In this document: positions 8,458 to 18,188 of the stretch, one piece after another
Position numbering within the stretch: the stretch's first letter is position 1
Layout of the letters: each line of letters opens with the position of its first letter
Source of the DNA: a bacterium
GTDB taxonomy: Bacteria > UBP13 > UBA5359
DNA length: 64,000 bases
NCBI GenBank assembly: GCA_028685295.1
Contig: JAQUEL010000003.1
Location: forward strand, 1-64,000
Direction: 5' to 3'
Made by a program: the position numbers and the translations under genes
Notes under the pieces: model-generated
Database searches by the model: none
What the model was told of the DNA's origin: nothing
Seen by the model: only the letters and a program-made list of their open reading frames with translations

Positions 8458-9093
8458 TCAACAACCATCGCTCTCGGATTGCTCAACCGGCAACGTTACC
8501 CGTTTACCAAAGCGGTTCTCTGTTCCCGCCAAGAGACGCCGTATATTCTCCTTGTGACGCAACACTGCCCACAAGGAGGCAAATACTCCAAACGCCAGCA
8601 CGGGCTTCTGACAGTGGAAATATACCATAATCAACGGGAGGGAAATAGCCGCCGTCACGGATGCCAAGGATACGTAACGGCTTACAGCCAGAACAAGCAG
8701 CCAGATAACGGCACATGCCCCGGCAACGGCAGGCGATAAGCCCAATAATACTCCCAGAGTAGTAGATATGCCTTTCCCACCTCTAAAGCTCAGCCAGATG
8801 GAACGATTATGTCCCAGCAGTGCAGCCGTACCGGCTAGAACAGAAGCCGGCGGTCCTCCTAATTGCAAGCCGATGACTACAGGTACCCATCCTTTGGCCG
8901 CATCCAACAGCATAGCTGTAATACCACATGGATATCCCAGAAGACGCAGCACATTGGTAGCGCCGATATTGCCGCTGCCATGACACCTGATATCGATGCC
9001 GCGTACCATCATGCCTATAAGCAATCCGAAAGGAATAGATCCTATTAAATAAGATACTGTGATAATAATAATCGTCTTATACATTTTAATCAC
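8458..9093 (-). CDS. plsY: Acyl-phosphate:glycerol-3-phosphate acyltransferase
   Basis: A membrane acyltransferase of about 210 residues that makes lysophosphatidic acid from glycerol-3-phosphate and acyl-phosphate. Conserved motifs are GSIPFGLL, HGSGNIGATNVLR (motif 1) and SFRGGKGISTTLG (motif 2), separated by hydrophobic segments as in PlsY. The start is either the GTG at 9093, which overlaps the der stop, or the ATG at 9084; neither has a strong ribosome site, which suggests coupling to der. gpsA follows downstream. Confidence 0.93.
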   Translation of the reverse strand: MIKMYKTIIIITVSYLIGSIPFGLLIGMMVRGIDIRCHGSGNIGATNVLRLLGYPCGITAMLLDAAKGWVPVVIGLQLGGPPASVLAGTAALLGHNRSIWLSFRGGKGISTTLGVLLGLSPAVAGACAVIWLLVLAVSRYVSLASVTAAISLPLIMVYFHCQKPVLAFGVFASLWAVLRHKENIRRLLAGTENRFGKRVTLPVEQSESDGC

Positions 9094-10426
9094 GCTTCTT
9101 AAATATGATCCTTAACGGTGTTCCTTCAAAATCAAAGGCGCCCCGCAGGCGATTCTCGATATAACGTTTATAAGAAAAATGCAAAAGCCCCGTATCATTA
9201 ACATAGATAAGGATAGTCGGCGGATGTACCTGTGGTTGCGTAGCATAATAAAGCTTCAATCGTCTGCCTTTAAAGTGTGCCGGCGGATGCTCGATCAAAG
9301 CATCATGAAGCACCTTATTCAAGGCTGCAGTAGCTACGCGTTGTCCTCCTTTATCATAGACTTCAGCCGCTTTATTTAAAAGGCCTTCCATACCCCTTCC
9401 GGTTTTGGCGGAGACTATAACTATTGGGGCAAAGCTGTAAAAAGAGAGTTCGCTTCTTATCAGAGTATAAATTTCCTGGCTCAGATCTTTAGCCGTTGTT
9501 CTAGACCATTTAGGCATTTCTTCCTGAACAAGATCCCATTTATTGACTACGATAACGGCACTCTTTGCCTTCTGTGCCGCATATCCGGCTATCTTCTTGT
9601 CCTGCTCAGTCAGGCCTTCCACAGCATCAATTACAATCAGGCAGATATCTGCTTTGTCTACCGCCCGCAAGGCCCGCACAACGCTGTAATATTCGACATC
9701 GCTCTCAACTCTGGCCCGACGGCGCATTCCAGCCGTATCTATAAGTAAAAATTCACGGCCATTATATGTGAAATAGCTGTCTATAGCATCTCTGGTAGTT
9801 CCGGGGATATCACTGACGATAACACGCTCCCGTCCCAAAAGGGAATTCATAATGGAAGATTTCCCTACGTTAGGTCTCCCTATTATGGCCACCTTTACGG
9901 CATTGGGCAATGCCTCCTGATCGGACTGTAGCGGCAATACCTGTAATATTTCATCTAGAAGATCACCGGTGTTGATACCGTGTAGCGATGAGATGGGTAA
10001 CGGTTCACCCAATCCTAATTCATAAAAGTCATAAGCAAGACTGAACATATCGGTATTGTCTATCTTGTTGACCACCAGTAAAACCGGTTTGCCGGATTCT
10101 CTGAGCTTTTGAGCGATTCTGCGGTCATCCGGCAGGATACCCTGGCGACCATCTGTCAGGAAAAGAATTACATCGGCCTCTTCAATGCCGAATGAAAGCT
10201 GCTCTCTTATTCTCCCGGTCATAACATCGGCAGAGGCTTCCTCGTATCCACCGGTATCGATAAGAATGAACTCGCGCCCTGACCATTCAACTTCAGCATA
10301 AAGTCTGTCTCTGGTCACGCCGGGAATATCTTCAACAATAGCCAGCCGCCGGCTGATCAAACGATTGAAGAGAGATGATTTACCGACATTAGGTCTTCCT
10401 ATTATGGCAACAACGGGTTTATGCAC
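9086..10426 (-). CDS. der: Ribosome-associated GTPase Der (EngA)
   Basis: A 446-residue double GTPase needed for 50S subunit maturation. Two G domains each start with the same P-loop (GRPNVGKSS near residues 9 and 181) and carry DTGGYE / DTAGMRRRAR switch II and NKID / NKWD motifs; a KH-like C-terminal domain ends in RIIFKKRD. The start is the GTG at 10426, with GAGG nine bases upstream; this overlaps the end of the DUF512 gene by 8 bases. A longer reading to 10477 would add residues not typical of the family. Confidence 0.95.
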   Translation of the reverse strand: MHKPVVAIIGRPNVGKSSLFNRLISRRLAIVEDIPGVTRDRLYAEVEWSGREFILIDTGGYEEASADVMTGRIREQLSFGIEEADVILFLTDGRQGILPDDRRIAQKLRESGKPVLLVVNKIDNTDMFSLAYDFYELGLGEPLPISSLHGINTGDLLDEILQVLPLQSDQEALPNAVKVAIIGRPNVGKSSIMNSLLGRERVIVSDIPGTTRDAIDSYFTYNGREFLLIDTAGMRRRARVESDVEYYSVVRALRAVDKADICLIVIDAVEGLTEQDKKIAGYAAQKAKSAVIVVNKWDLVQEEMPKWSRTTAKDLSQEIYTLIRSELSFYSFAPIVIVSAKTGRGMEGLLNKAAEVYDKGGQRVATAALNKVLHDALIEHPPAHFKGRRLKLYYATQPQVHPPTILIYVNDTGLLHFSYKRYIENRLRGAFDFEGTPLRIIFKKRD

Positions 10427-11714
10427 CAGCAGATACCTCACATAAAAAATCGTATAACGAGGATAAAAGCGGCTCAACGGTCCTGATTTTTACACCCGTT
10501 TTTTGCGATAGTTCCGCCAGTGTAATATCGTCGATAAGCCTTGCTTCGTGATTAACGGCATGAGCGGGCAGAACCAGGATATCGGGCGTATATGGCAGTT
10601 CCGATAGAGCAGCCAGCACATCCCGGCCGGATAAAAGTCCGCTGACGGAAACACGACCGCCAAAAAAGTTGTTATCCACCGGTATAAGCCTCAGATCTAT
10701 TCCTGTAGCAGCTACCAGGCAATTAATATAATCTTTCAGATACGGCAACGGCAAGCGGCCACATACCAAACCGACGATACCATTATAGAGCAATTTACCT
10801 GTTTGAGGCAAGATGCTCTCGGCATCCTCATTAAAGCTTCTGATAATGCCTATGCCGTTTTCATATTGAGGATAATCTTCATAGTGAGCGTTATCCGGTA
10901 TTTCCAGGCCGCTTAAGCTATACATCTCATCGGAAGCATAAACAAGACCGTTGCCGTAAAGATGTTTGTTTTTTTCGTAGCGTTCCCGGACAATGGCCAG
11001 CTGATCTTTGGCCCATGCCGCTGTAAAAAGAGCATCATCGACGTTCTTTTGGTATGCTGTTGTTCCTGCAGGCACTACGGCTATGGATAAAACGGCCGGG
11101 ATAAGATTAGAGAGATCATCAAGACTGCGTTTAAGGATTTCGCCATCATTTATTTGCGGACAGAGCACAAGCTGCGTGTGCATCTTGACGCCTGAAGAGG
11201 TGAACTCCTTCAATACCGCCATAATATTTCCGGCTGCGGAATTACCCATCAACCTGCCCCTCACGGCGGGATCGGTGGCTTGTACCGATATATAAAGCGG
11301 ACTCAGGCGCAATTTCTTTATGCGCTCCAACTCGTTTTTTGATAGATTAGTAGTGGTTATGTAATTGCCGGCCAGAAAGGAGAGCCTGTAATCATCATCG
11401 CGTATTCTGAGCGTCTTTCTTACATCGGGAGGTAATTGCTCCACAAAGCAGAAAAGGCACCTGTTGGCGCATGTCTTAACTTTGAACGAGGGATCATCAA
11501 CCGTTAGGCCAAAGAGATAATCACCGGCTAAAGGCTCTGTTTTCGCCGTCACTCCATTACGCTTATAGGTTATGACCTGATCATTCTCTGCGGACATAAA
11601 TTTAAAATCGATTATATCATCTACGGCCTGGCCGCCGATTGCCAGGATTTCATCGCCCGGGAGTAAAATCCGGTGGCTTGAGGATTCCGAAACAGCGAGA
11701 ATACGTACCGGCAT
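10419..11714 (-). CDS. DUF512 radical-SAM protein with N-terminal PDZ-like domain
   Basis: A 431-residue protein of a conserved clostridial family usually found beside der. An N-terminal PDZ-like segment (LLPGDEILAIGGQAVDDIID) is followed by a radical-SAM-like iron-sulfur motif CANRCLFCF (about residues 81-89; C-x3-C-x2-C) and a DUF512 C-terminal region. The reaction is unknown to me. Its ATG overlaps the ispH stop (TAATG) and its end overlaps der, so all three are probably co-translated. The stable linkage to der suggests a role tied to ribosome assembly or envelope metabolism, but that is inference. Confidence 0.85.
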   Translation of the reverse strand: MPVRILAVSESSSHRILLPGDEILAIGGQAVDDIIDFKFMSAENDQVITYKRNGVTAKTEPLAGDYLFGLTVDDPSFKVKTCANRCLFCFVEQLPPDVRKTLRIRDDDYRLSFLAGNYITTTNLSKNELERIKKLRLSPLYISVQATDPAVRGRLMGNSAAGNIMAVLKEFTSSGVKMHTQLVLCPQINDGEILKRSLDDLSNLIPAVLSIAVVPAGTTAYQKNVDDALFTAAWAKDQLAIVRERYEKNKHLYGNGLVYASDEMYSLSGLEIPDNAHYEDYPQYENGIGIIRSFNEDAESILPQTGKLLYNGIVGLVCGRLPLPYLKDYINCLVAATGIDLRLIPVDNNFFGGRVSVSGLLSGRDVLAALSELPYTPDILVLPAHAVNHEARLIDDITLAELSQKTGVKIRTVEPLLSSLYDFLCEVSAGA

Positions 11715-12577
11715 TATTGTTCACCAGCCAGCTTTTCGATCTTTTGGATGACATCGTTAATTATCCAATCAGGCGTTGATGCTCCTGCTGAAACTCCTAT
11801 ATGAGCTGCTCCTTCAATATCCTTCCTATCTATGCCGTCAGCAGTCTCCACGTGAAGGGTTTTTGTCTTCTCCTGACAAATGTCGACAAGCCGATTGGTA
11901 TTGGCGCTGTTAAATCCGCCCACGACTATCATCAGCTCACATTCGGTTGCCAGCATACCAGCATGGCGCTGGCGTACCTCAGTGGCTTCACATATGGTAT
12001 TGAATACTCGCGTTTCAGGAGCTCTGGCTATCAAAGCAGCCGCTATCTCCTGTAATGTGGAGAGGCGCTGAGTAGTTTGTGCCAGCAAGGCGTATTTTTT
12101 ATCACTTGCAAGTTGTTGACAATCTTCAGCGCTTTTTACCGTCAGGGCTTCATTGCCTGCACAGGCCAGAACAGCCTCCACTTCGGGATGTCCCCTGTCA
12201 CCCAGAATTACGACACAGTAACCCTGTCCAGCCATATTCGCAGCTATCCGTTGAGCCTTGAGAACGAATGGGCAGGTGGCATCTATGACCTTCAGGTGCT
12301 TCTCTTTTGCCTCAGTCACTATGGCCGGAGCCACTCCGTGCGATGGTATAAGCAAGGCTCCTTTATCAATTTCATCGAGGGAGGAGATTGTCGTAAGGCC
12401 TTCCGCCTCAAGGCGTTGAATTACTTGAGGATTATGTATCAAGGGCCCCAGCGAACATACAGAACCGGTGCGGCCCTGCCTGACAGCATTAGTGGCTGTA
12501 TTTATGGCTCTTCTGACGCCAAAACAAAAGCCGGCTTTCTCTGCTAAAACTATCTTTACTTCCGACATAACTGCCAT
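11714..12577 (-). CDS. ispH: 4-hydroxy-3-methylbut-2-enyl diphosphate reductase
   Basis: A 287-residue last enzyme of the MEP isoprenoid route, converting HMBPP to IPP and DMAPP with a [4Fe-4S] cluster. The three cluster cysteines are visible in AGFCFGVRRA (about residue 18), DATCPFV (about 101) and NTICEAT (about 195). The length matches the short IspH form; the S1-domain fusion often seen in Clostridia is absent. The start may be 12577 or the internal ATG at 12565 (MSEVKIV); no strong ribosome site decides this. The next gene overlaps by one base. Confidence 0.94.
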   Translation of the reverse strand: MAVMSEVKIVLAEKAGFCFGVRRAINTATNAVRQGRTGSVCSLGPLIHNPQVIQRLEAEGLTTISSLDEIDKGALLIPSHGVAPAIVTEAKEKHLKVIDATCPFVLKAQRIAANMAGQGYCVVILGDRGHPEVEAVLACAGNEALTVKSAEDCQQLASDKKYALLAQTTQRLSTLQEIAAALIARAPETRVFNTICEATEVRQRHAGMLATECELMIVVGGFNSANTNRLVDICQEKTKTLHVETADGIDRKDIEGAAHIGVSAGASTPDWIINDVIQKIEKLAGEQ

Positions 12578-12607
12578 AGTATATCATGTGTACGGTCATT
12601 CAGGCAA

Positions 12608-12641
12608 AAGGAGCCGGGGGGCATCAGGATCCCGGCTCCTT
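12608..12641 (-). terminator. Intrinsic terminator-like hairpin after the beta-propeller gene
   Basis: A perfect 11-bp stem AAGGAGCCGGG (12608-12618) / CCCGGCTCCTT (12631-12641) lies 28 bases past the stop at 12670. The following T run on the minus strand is short (TTTTG), so termination may be partial. It separates the amino-acid/propeller transcript from ispH. Confidence 0.6.
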
Positions 12642-12669
12642 ATCTTTAATCTATTAAAGAATTGAAGGT

Positions 12670-15600
12670 TTATCTGTCGCCTAGTTTGAAATTTACCATG
12701 GTGCGGCCTTCATCTTTTACCATCACTTTGTCGATCACCTTGGTTACCATTCCCTGTGCGGAAGCGCGCACCTTGTATTGAGCCCCCCTCAGATCGCCTA
12801 TCATATATCTTCCATCAAATTCAGTATAAGCAGCTTTAATGACGGATTCTTCCTTTGTTACAGGATTTGTCCAGATAACTTCGATCAGCGCTCTGGAAAT
12901 CGGCGTAACATCGTTGGATGCCATCATGACTCTGCCATATATCAGACCTCTGGTTACTGTAGAAAGCCTAAAGTCGACATTGGCAGTCCTGCCACCGGTT
13001 ATAATGCATCCAATGGCATGATCATAGTAGCCCGGATATTTAGCTCTTATATAGGCATAGCTGCCGGAATCGATGCCCATTATGGTATAGCTGCCATCCG
13101 ACAGAGTTGTTGTCTTATAAACAGGCTTGGTATCGTTTGAACCCAGATAAACTTCAATAACCGCATTGTTAATAGGCTTAACGCCGTCGGTAACCGTACC
13201 GGTCACCCTGCCGGTTCTAAGCCATGTTATGAAGCTGCCCATAAGACGTGCCCGGTTATTCATGACGGCATATTCCGTCGATGCCGCCTCTCCACCACCA
13301 CCACCACCGGCGGCGGCATTCTTAGTTTCGGGATCTTGAAAGGATTCAAAACCCGGGCGGATACTTTCAAAACCGAATGCCAAAAAGATGGTCTTATAAT
13401 TCTTTTGCGTATTCCAATAACAGATCCCGGCGGCATTGCTTATCAGCTTAGGCTTTGCCGGTTCAGCACCGGCAAAATCGGGAAGCGCACCGGCATTATC
13501 GGTATTACCCGCACTGCCGGAATCACCGCCGTCATCAGCGGAGCTTTGACTGCTATATGTCAAGATAGCCTCAGCCGGTGCCTCCGGCATAACAACATCA
13601 TTCCACCACTGGTTCTTACAGGCATCACCGGCCCAATAATCAGGATCCGGGCCTGAATCTTTAGTGCCATAATAATAACCGGCCAGCTTTAGCTGCAAAC
13701 CGCCACCGCCACCGGCGGCATTATCATCACCTTCAGCCGGCTTAGCTTCGTCGGCCTTATCTCTGACGACAAATATACCACCCGAACCATCTACATCCCC
13801 TTGTCCCGGTAAATCGGCAATACTGCCCTTAGCAGGGGTAAGAGTCCATTTTCCAGCCTGATCGGCAATATAACGGACCTTCATATATGCAGTCAAAAAT
13901 TTATTGTATACCTTGCCATCTTTAGTCAAGGCCCAGGCCACATCCTGTCCCGTCACCATCAGACGACCGCCGTAATCCAGGAATTTCATCAATGTGTCCT
14001 GTGCCTCGGGATCCTCTATGGTACCTGCATCGGTCCATAAATTACCGGCATAAGGACTTCCCCATATAACACACTTATCGCTATTCGAATAGGTTAATAG
14101 AGTGGCGGTATCTATAGGGCCACGGCAGATTATTCTCCATTCATCATAACTTTCGCCGTAAAAGGGATCCCTGGGCTCGGTACCACGCCGCATTATGCCT
14201 GTGGAGCCGCCGGCCCCCTCCAGCCACCAGCCCTTTGACCAGGCATAACCGGACCATTTGATCGTGCCGGCGTTGGACTCATATGACCATGATTTCTTAA
14301 AATAACTCTCGGCCGGATTCATCAGCCAGCCCGGTCGGTTATATGAACCGCCGTATCTGACGGCGTCAAAGCGTTGTCCGCACATATAATCGTTTACCAG
14401 TAATATTTTACTGCTGGGCACAAAGATCTTGGTGGTAAAGCCGGTAATGTTATCGTATGCCTTGGTATTGCCGGCTTTATCCTTAACAACTATATTGATG
14501 TAATACTCGCCTTCTCCACCTTTGGTGCTGATGGCGTTGGCATAAATACCGTCACCGGCCAGCCCATCATTATGCTTACCGTCATCAAAGAGCTCTATAG
14601 TATCCACTATTTCGTAATCAGTGTGAACTCTGACCTTTATAGCCGGGGTATCTCCGCCACCGCCGGCACCTCCATCCGGAGCACCACCGCCGCCGTCGCC
14701 AGCAGAAGATGCACTACCTTCTGAAATCAGCTTTTCTGTCTGATCTTTATAAATAAACTTATCGGCGTTCTTTATCTGTGCATATACTTTACCTACACCG
14801 CTGTGCCTGTCTTCTACCTTGGCCGTAATGACCACCTTATCGCCGGGGCGGGCCTGCCTGGGAGAAACAACCGGTAAACGGGTAAGATAAGGCGGATTGG
14901 TATCTCTTACGCTGGAAAGCCAAATATCATTGTTTCCGTCTCTATTGGAGACAAAAAGTATCCTGTTCAATTCCGGTTTCCGTGAGCATTCGGGATCAAA
15001 GGTATTATATCCATCCCAATTAATAAGCGTTGTCGGCGATCCGCCTGTCACCGGTATGGAACAGACGGAAGTGGTATTGCCTTCCCTTGATGAGTAATAT
15101 ATTACCCTGCCATCCAACGACCATGATGGAAAAGCGTCGTCCTGCCCATTTGTCAGCTTTACGGCTTTGCTACCGGGGAAAGGCATCATCCAGATATTAC
15201 GTTTTCCGGCTCTATCGGAAACAAAAGCAATACTTGTACCGTTGGGAGACCATACAGGATGATAATTATTTCCCACCTGATCGGGCAACAGCGTAATATT
15301 GGCATCCTGTACATTTGTATCAAAGCTTCTGGAATCTATGGTATATAGCTTATATTGCCCCTCGGCACCACGATTGGAAGCAAAGACTATACGGCTTCCA
15401 TCAGGTGACCATGAAGGGTCTTTCTCATCGCTCTCATTTAAAAAATATGTCAAATTGCGTAGGCCGCCGCCATCGATATTGATGCGCCAGATATCAAATG
15501 TACTCTTTGCATCATTCTTGGCGGAGAAGACTATGGACAGTGAATTAGGATACCATGCAGGGGACATGGCAACAGATCCGGCACCCTTGAAAGCTGTTAA

Positions 15601-15873
15601 ACGACGACAATCAGAGCCGTCGACTTTCATTAACCATATCTCATATTTTCCACTACGGTTGGATGTAAAAGCGATACTCTCCCCATTCGGGGCCCATGCC
15701 GGATAGAGATCATCGCTAGGCTTATTTTGAACCGTCTGATGGTTGAACGTGAGATTCAACAACTTATCGGTAAGAATGCCGGGCTCCCTGGTTAACGGCT
15801 CGGCACAAATTATCCTATAATCCGCATATAATATGGTCAGGGCCAATACTAATAGAAGAACAAAACGCTTCAT
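12670..15873 (-). CDS. Large secreted TolB-like beta-propeller protein with Gly-rich linkers and CarboxypepD-reg-like domains
   Basis: A 1067-residue exported protein. MKRFVLLLVLALTILYADYR at the start is a signal peptide; GGGGGAG precedes this ATG at 15873. Residues about 55-340 hold at least six PD40/TolB-like repeats (for example SPDGSRIVFASNR and SPNGTSIAFVSDRAG) that form a propeller. An Ig-like region follows (RPGDKVVITAKVEDRHSG; DDGKHNDGLAGDGIYA). A central part resembles a glutamine-amidotransferase-like fold (DYGGRLMVTGQDVAWAL). Two C-terminal carboxypeptidase-regulatory-like sandwiches follow (GRVTGTVTDGVKPINNAVIE and GLIYGRVMMASNDV). Four Gly/Asp/Ala-rich linkers interrupt the domains. 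No LPXTG or S-layer domain is visible, so it may be released or loosely cell-bound. Function is unknown; carbohydrate or protein binding at the surface is a guess. Confidence 0.75.
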   Translation of the reverse strand: MKRFVLLLVLALTILYADYRIICAEPLTREPGILTDKLLNLTFNHQTVQNKPSDDLYPAWAPNGESIAFTSNRSGKYEIWLMKVDGSDCRRLTAFKGAGSVAMSPAWYPNSLSIVFSAKNDAKSTFDIWRINIDGGGLRNLTYFLNESDEKDPSWSPDGSRIVFASNRGAEGQYKLYTIDSRSFDTNVQDANITLLPDQVGNNYHPVWSPNGTSIAFVSDRAGKRNIWMMPFPGSKAVKLTNGQDDAFPSWSLDGRVIYYSSREGNTTSVCSIPVTGGSPTTLINWDGYNTFDPECSRKPELNRILFVSNRDGNNDIWLSSVRDTNPPYLTRLPVVSPRQARPGDKVVITAKVEDRHSGVGKVYAQIKNADKFIYKDQTEKLISEGSASSAGDGGGGAPDGGAGGGGDTPAIKVRVHTDYEIVDTIELFDDGKHNDGLAGDGIYANAISTKGGEGEYYINIVVKDKAGNTKAYDNITGFTTKIFVPSSKILLVNDYMCGQRFDAVRYGGSYNRPGWLMNPAESYFKKSWSYESNAGTIKWSGYAWSKGWWLEGAGGSTGIMRRGTEPRDPFYGESYDEWRIICRGPIDTATLLTYSNSDKCVIWGSPYAGNLWTDAGTIEDPEAQDTLMKFLDYGGRLMVTGQDVAWALTKDGKVYNKFLTAYMKVRYIADQAGKWTLTPAKGSIADLPGQGDVDGSGGIFVVRDKADEAKPAEGDDNAAGGGGGLQLKLAGYYYGTKDSGPDPDYWAGDACKNQWWNDVVMPEAPAEAILTYSSQSSADDGGDSGSAGNTDNAGALPDFAGAEPAKPKLISNAAGICYWNTQKNYKTIFLAFGFESIRPGFESFQDPETKNAAAGGGGGGEAASTEYAVMNNRARLMGSFITWLRTGRVTGTVTDGVKPINNAVIEVYLGSNDTKPVYKTTTLSDGSYTIMGIDSGSYAYIRAKYPGYYDHAIGCIITGGRTANVDFRLSTVTRGLIYGRVMMASNDVTPISRALIEVIWTNPVTKEESVIKAAYTEFDGRYMIGDLRGAQYKVRASAQGMVTKVIDKVMVKDEGRTMVNFKLGDR

Positions 15874-15981
15874 TGCTCCCCCCGGCAGCATAAATAAAAT
15901 TGGTACATCTTATCTTAAATTCTTCATGAAGCCCGGATTATCCTTCAACGGAAAAGTTTCAAGGATAAAAGCATCGCTGAC

Positions 15982-17571
15982 TTACAGCTTTGCATCTGGA
16001 TCGACCTCTATGCTTTCTTTTAGCAGGGCATAAACAAGACTGTCTACAAGCGCCAGCCAACTGGCTTCAATGATATTCTCAGACACACCGATGGTGCCCC
16101 ATGAGGAGAGACCGTCAGAGCTTTCCACCAAGACTCTTACTTTAGCAGCGGTCCCTGATGCTTCGTCTATAACCCTGACCTTGAAATCCGTCAATTTCAT
16201 ATTACTCAAAGAAGGATAAAATTGCAACAGAGCCTTACGCAAGGCATTGTCCAGTGCATGTACCGGGCCATCGCCCTCCGCTACGGCATGCACACACTGT
16301 CCGTCGACCCGTAATTTTATAGTGGCCTCTGTGATCAGGGCATTATCGGCACCTCGTTTTTCGATAATAACCCTGAAGCCCTCAAGATCAAAGAGCTTAC
16401 GGTAGTTGCCTTTAGCCTTGTGGATAAGTATCTCAAAAGAGGCCTCGGCACCTTCAAACTGATAGCCTTCATGCTCAAGCTTGACAAGATTCGACATGAT
16501 CTCCTTTAAGGCGGCATCATCGAGATTGGTATGCATCTGCTCAGCTTTATGAAGGACATTGCTCTTGCCTGAAAGCTCGGAGATAAGTATGCGCCTTTTA
16601 TTGCCTATTTTTTCCGGCTCGATATGCTCATAGGTGCATGCCGATCGGCTGACAGCGCTGACATGAACCCCACCTTTATGAGCAAAGGCACTATTACCGA
16701 CAAAAGGCTGATGGCTGGCATGGTGTATATTGGCGATCTCATAAACGTAGTGCGACAGTGAAGTCAATGCTTCAAGATTTACAGCCGCCTGCAACCCCAT
16801 TTTCAATACCAAGGAAGGAATGACGGAGCAGAGATCTGCATTACCACAGCGCTCTCCAAAACCATTTACAGTGCCCTGGACCTGAGTAACGCCGCCTTCT
16901 ACGGCTACCAGCGCATTAGCCACTGCCAGTCCGCTGTCATTATGCGTATGTATGCCCAAGGGTAAGCCGTAATGCTTGCTGACAATAGCCGATACCACCT
17001 CTATTATGCGCGTGGGAAGCGTTCCACCATTGGTATCACACAAAACGAGTATGGAGGCACCTCCTTCTGCAGCCGCTTCCAGTACCTTAATGGCATATTC
17101 GGGATTATCGGCGTAGCCGTCAAAGAAGTGCTCGGCATCAAATATAACCTGGCGCCCTTTGCCGGCCAGAAAAGAGACCGAATCCCGAACCATGGAGAGA
17201 TTCTCTTCCAGCGTCGTCTTTAAGGCGGCTTCAACGTGCAGGTCCCAGGCCTTCCCAAAAATGGTCACCACTGGTGCCCCGCAGGCCAACAGCGCCAGGA
17301 TGTTGCTATCATCGCCGGAGGTTACCTTGGGTCGCCGTGTCATCCCAAAGGCAGCCAAACGAGCATTTTTCAAAGGCTCGTCTTTCATGATTCTGAAGAA
17401 TTCCAGATCCTTGGGATTAGAAAACGGCCACCCACCTTCAACATAATCAAAGCCCGTATCGTCGAGTTTCCTAGCAATAAGAACTTTATCGGAAACGGAA
17501 AAAGATATCCCTTCCATCTGAGACCCATCACGCAAAGTCGTATCGTATATCTCTATATGTTTCAAAGGCAA
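15982..17571 (-). CDS. cimA: (R)-citramalate synthase
   Basis: A 529-residue enzyme of the LeuA-like DRE-TIM family that condenses pyruvate and acetyl-CoA to citramalate, the threonine-independent entry to isoleucine. The N-terminal motif is YDTTLRDGSQMEGISFS, with the CimA-type VEGGWPFSNPKD in place of the LeuA sequence; HTHNDSGLAVAN is the metal-binding HxH; GERCGNADLC is conserved. A C-terminal regulatory domain (about 390-529) is present. It is the last biosynthetic gene of the ilv-leu transcript, 109 bases after leuD. LeuC and LeuD would also process citramalate, which explains its position. Confidence 0.92.
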   Translation of the reverse strand: MPLKHIEIYDTTLRDGSQMEGISFSVSDKVLIARKLDDTGFDYVEGGWPFSNPKDLEFFRIMKDEPLKNARLAAFGMTRRPKVTSGDDSNILALLACGAPVVTIFGKAWDLHVEAALKTTLEENLSMVRDSVSFLAGKGRQVIFDAEHFFDGYADNPEYAIKVLEAAAEGGASILVLCDTNGGTLPTRIIEVVSAIVSKHYGLPLGIHTHNDSGLAVANALVAVEGGVTQVQGTVNGFGERCGNADLCSVIPSLVLKMGLQAAVNLEALTSLSHYVYEIANIHHASHQPFVGNSAFAHKGGVHVSAVSRSACTYEHIEPEKIGNKRRILISELSGKSNVLHKAEQMHTNLDDAALKEIMSNLVKLEHEGYQFEGAEASFEILIHKAKGNYRKLFDLEGFRVIIEKRGADNALITEATIKLRVDGQCVHAVAEGDGPVHALDNALRKALLQFYPSLSNMKLTDFKVRVIDEASGTAAKVRVLVESSDGLSSWGTIGVSENIIEASWLALVDSLVYALLKESIEVDPDAKL

Positions 17572-17680
17572 TGCTCCTTACGCAGCTTTTAAGCCTGAAA
17601 TATAAAGCTTATCGGCTTTATACTTGGCAGTTGTTTTAAGATAAAGCTCTTCACTTGTCCGGTAAGCTTGTTTTCAGTGT

Positions 17681-18172
17681 TCAATAGCCCTTAGTCTTAA
17701 CATAATTGATCAAACCGCCGGCGGCAATTAGATCTCGCATAAAGAGGGGAAACTCCTGAGCGGTATATTCGCATCCCGTGGTAATATTACGTATATATCC
17801 TTTATCTAGGATGACCTCCACCTCATCATTTTCATTAATTCCCTCAGCAGCTTCAGGGCTCTCCAATATAGGAAGGCCTATATTAATAGCATTTCTATAA
17901 AAGATGCGGGCGAACGATTTAGCTATAACACAACTTACTCCTGCCGCTTGTATGGCAATGGGGGCATGTTCGCGCGAGCTGCCGCAACCAAAATTATCTC
18001 CACCCACAAGTATATCGCCCGGCTGTACTCCGGCGGCAAAAGAAGCGTTGATATCCTCCATGCAATGCCGGGCCAATTCGATAGGATCCGATGTATTCAA
18101 ATATCTGGCAGGAATAATGACATCCGTATCCACGTTATCGCCGAACTTCCAAACGTTTCCTTTTATTTGCAT
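17681..18172 (-). CDS. leuD: 3-isopropylmalate dehydratase small subunit
   Basis: A 163-residue small subunit of isopropylmalate isomerase, the short type found in Firmicutes and archaea. Conserved features are [19 protein letters not shown] near the start and [18 protein letters not shown] around residue 57. It works with the LeuC subunit encoded 16 bases upstream and likely also isomerises citramalate. The following 109 bases to cimA contain no trace of leuB. Confidence 0.95.
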   Translation of the reverse strand: MQIKGNVWKFGDNVDTDVIIPARYLNTSDPIELARHCMEDINASFAAGVQPGDILVGGDNFGCGSSREHAPIAIQAAGVSCVIAKSFARIFYRNAINIGLPILESPEAAEGINENDEVEVILDKGYIRNITTGCEYTAQEFPLFMRDLIAAGGLINYVKTKGY

Positions 18173-18188
18173 ATTAAATCAGCCTTTC

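Noticed and set aside
17572-17680. Possible leuB remnant between leuD and cimA
   Set aside because: The 109 bases contain no segment that translates into isopropylmalate-dehydrogenase-like sequence in any frame I read.
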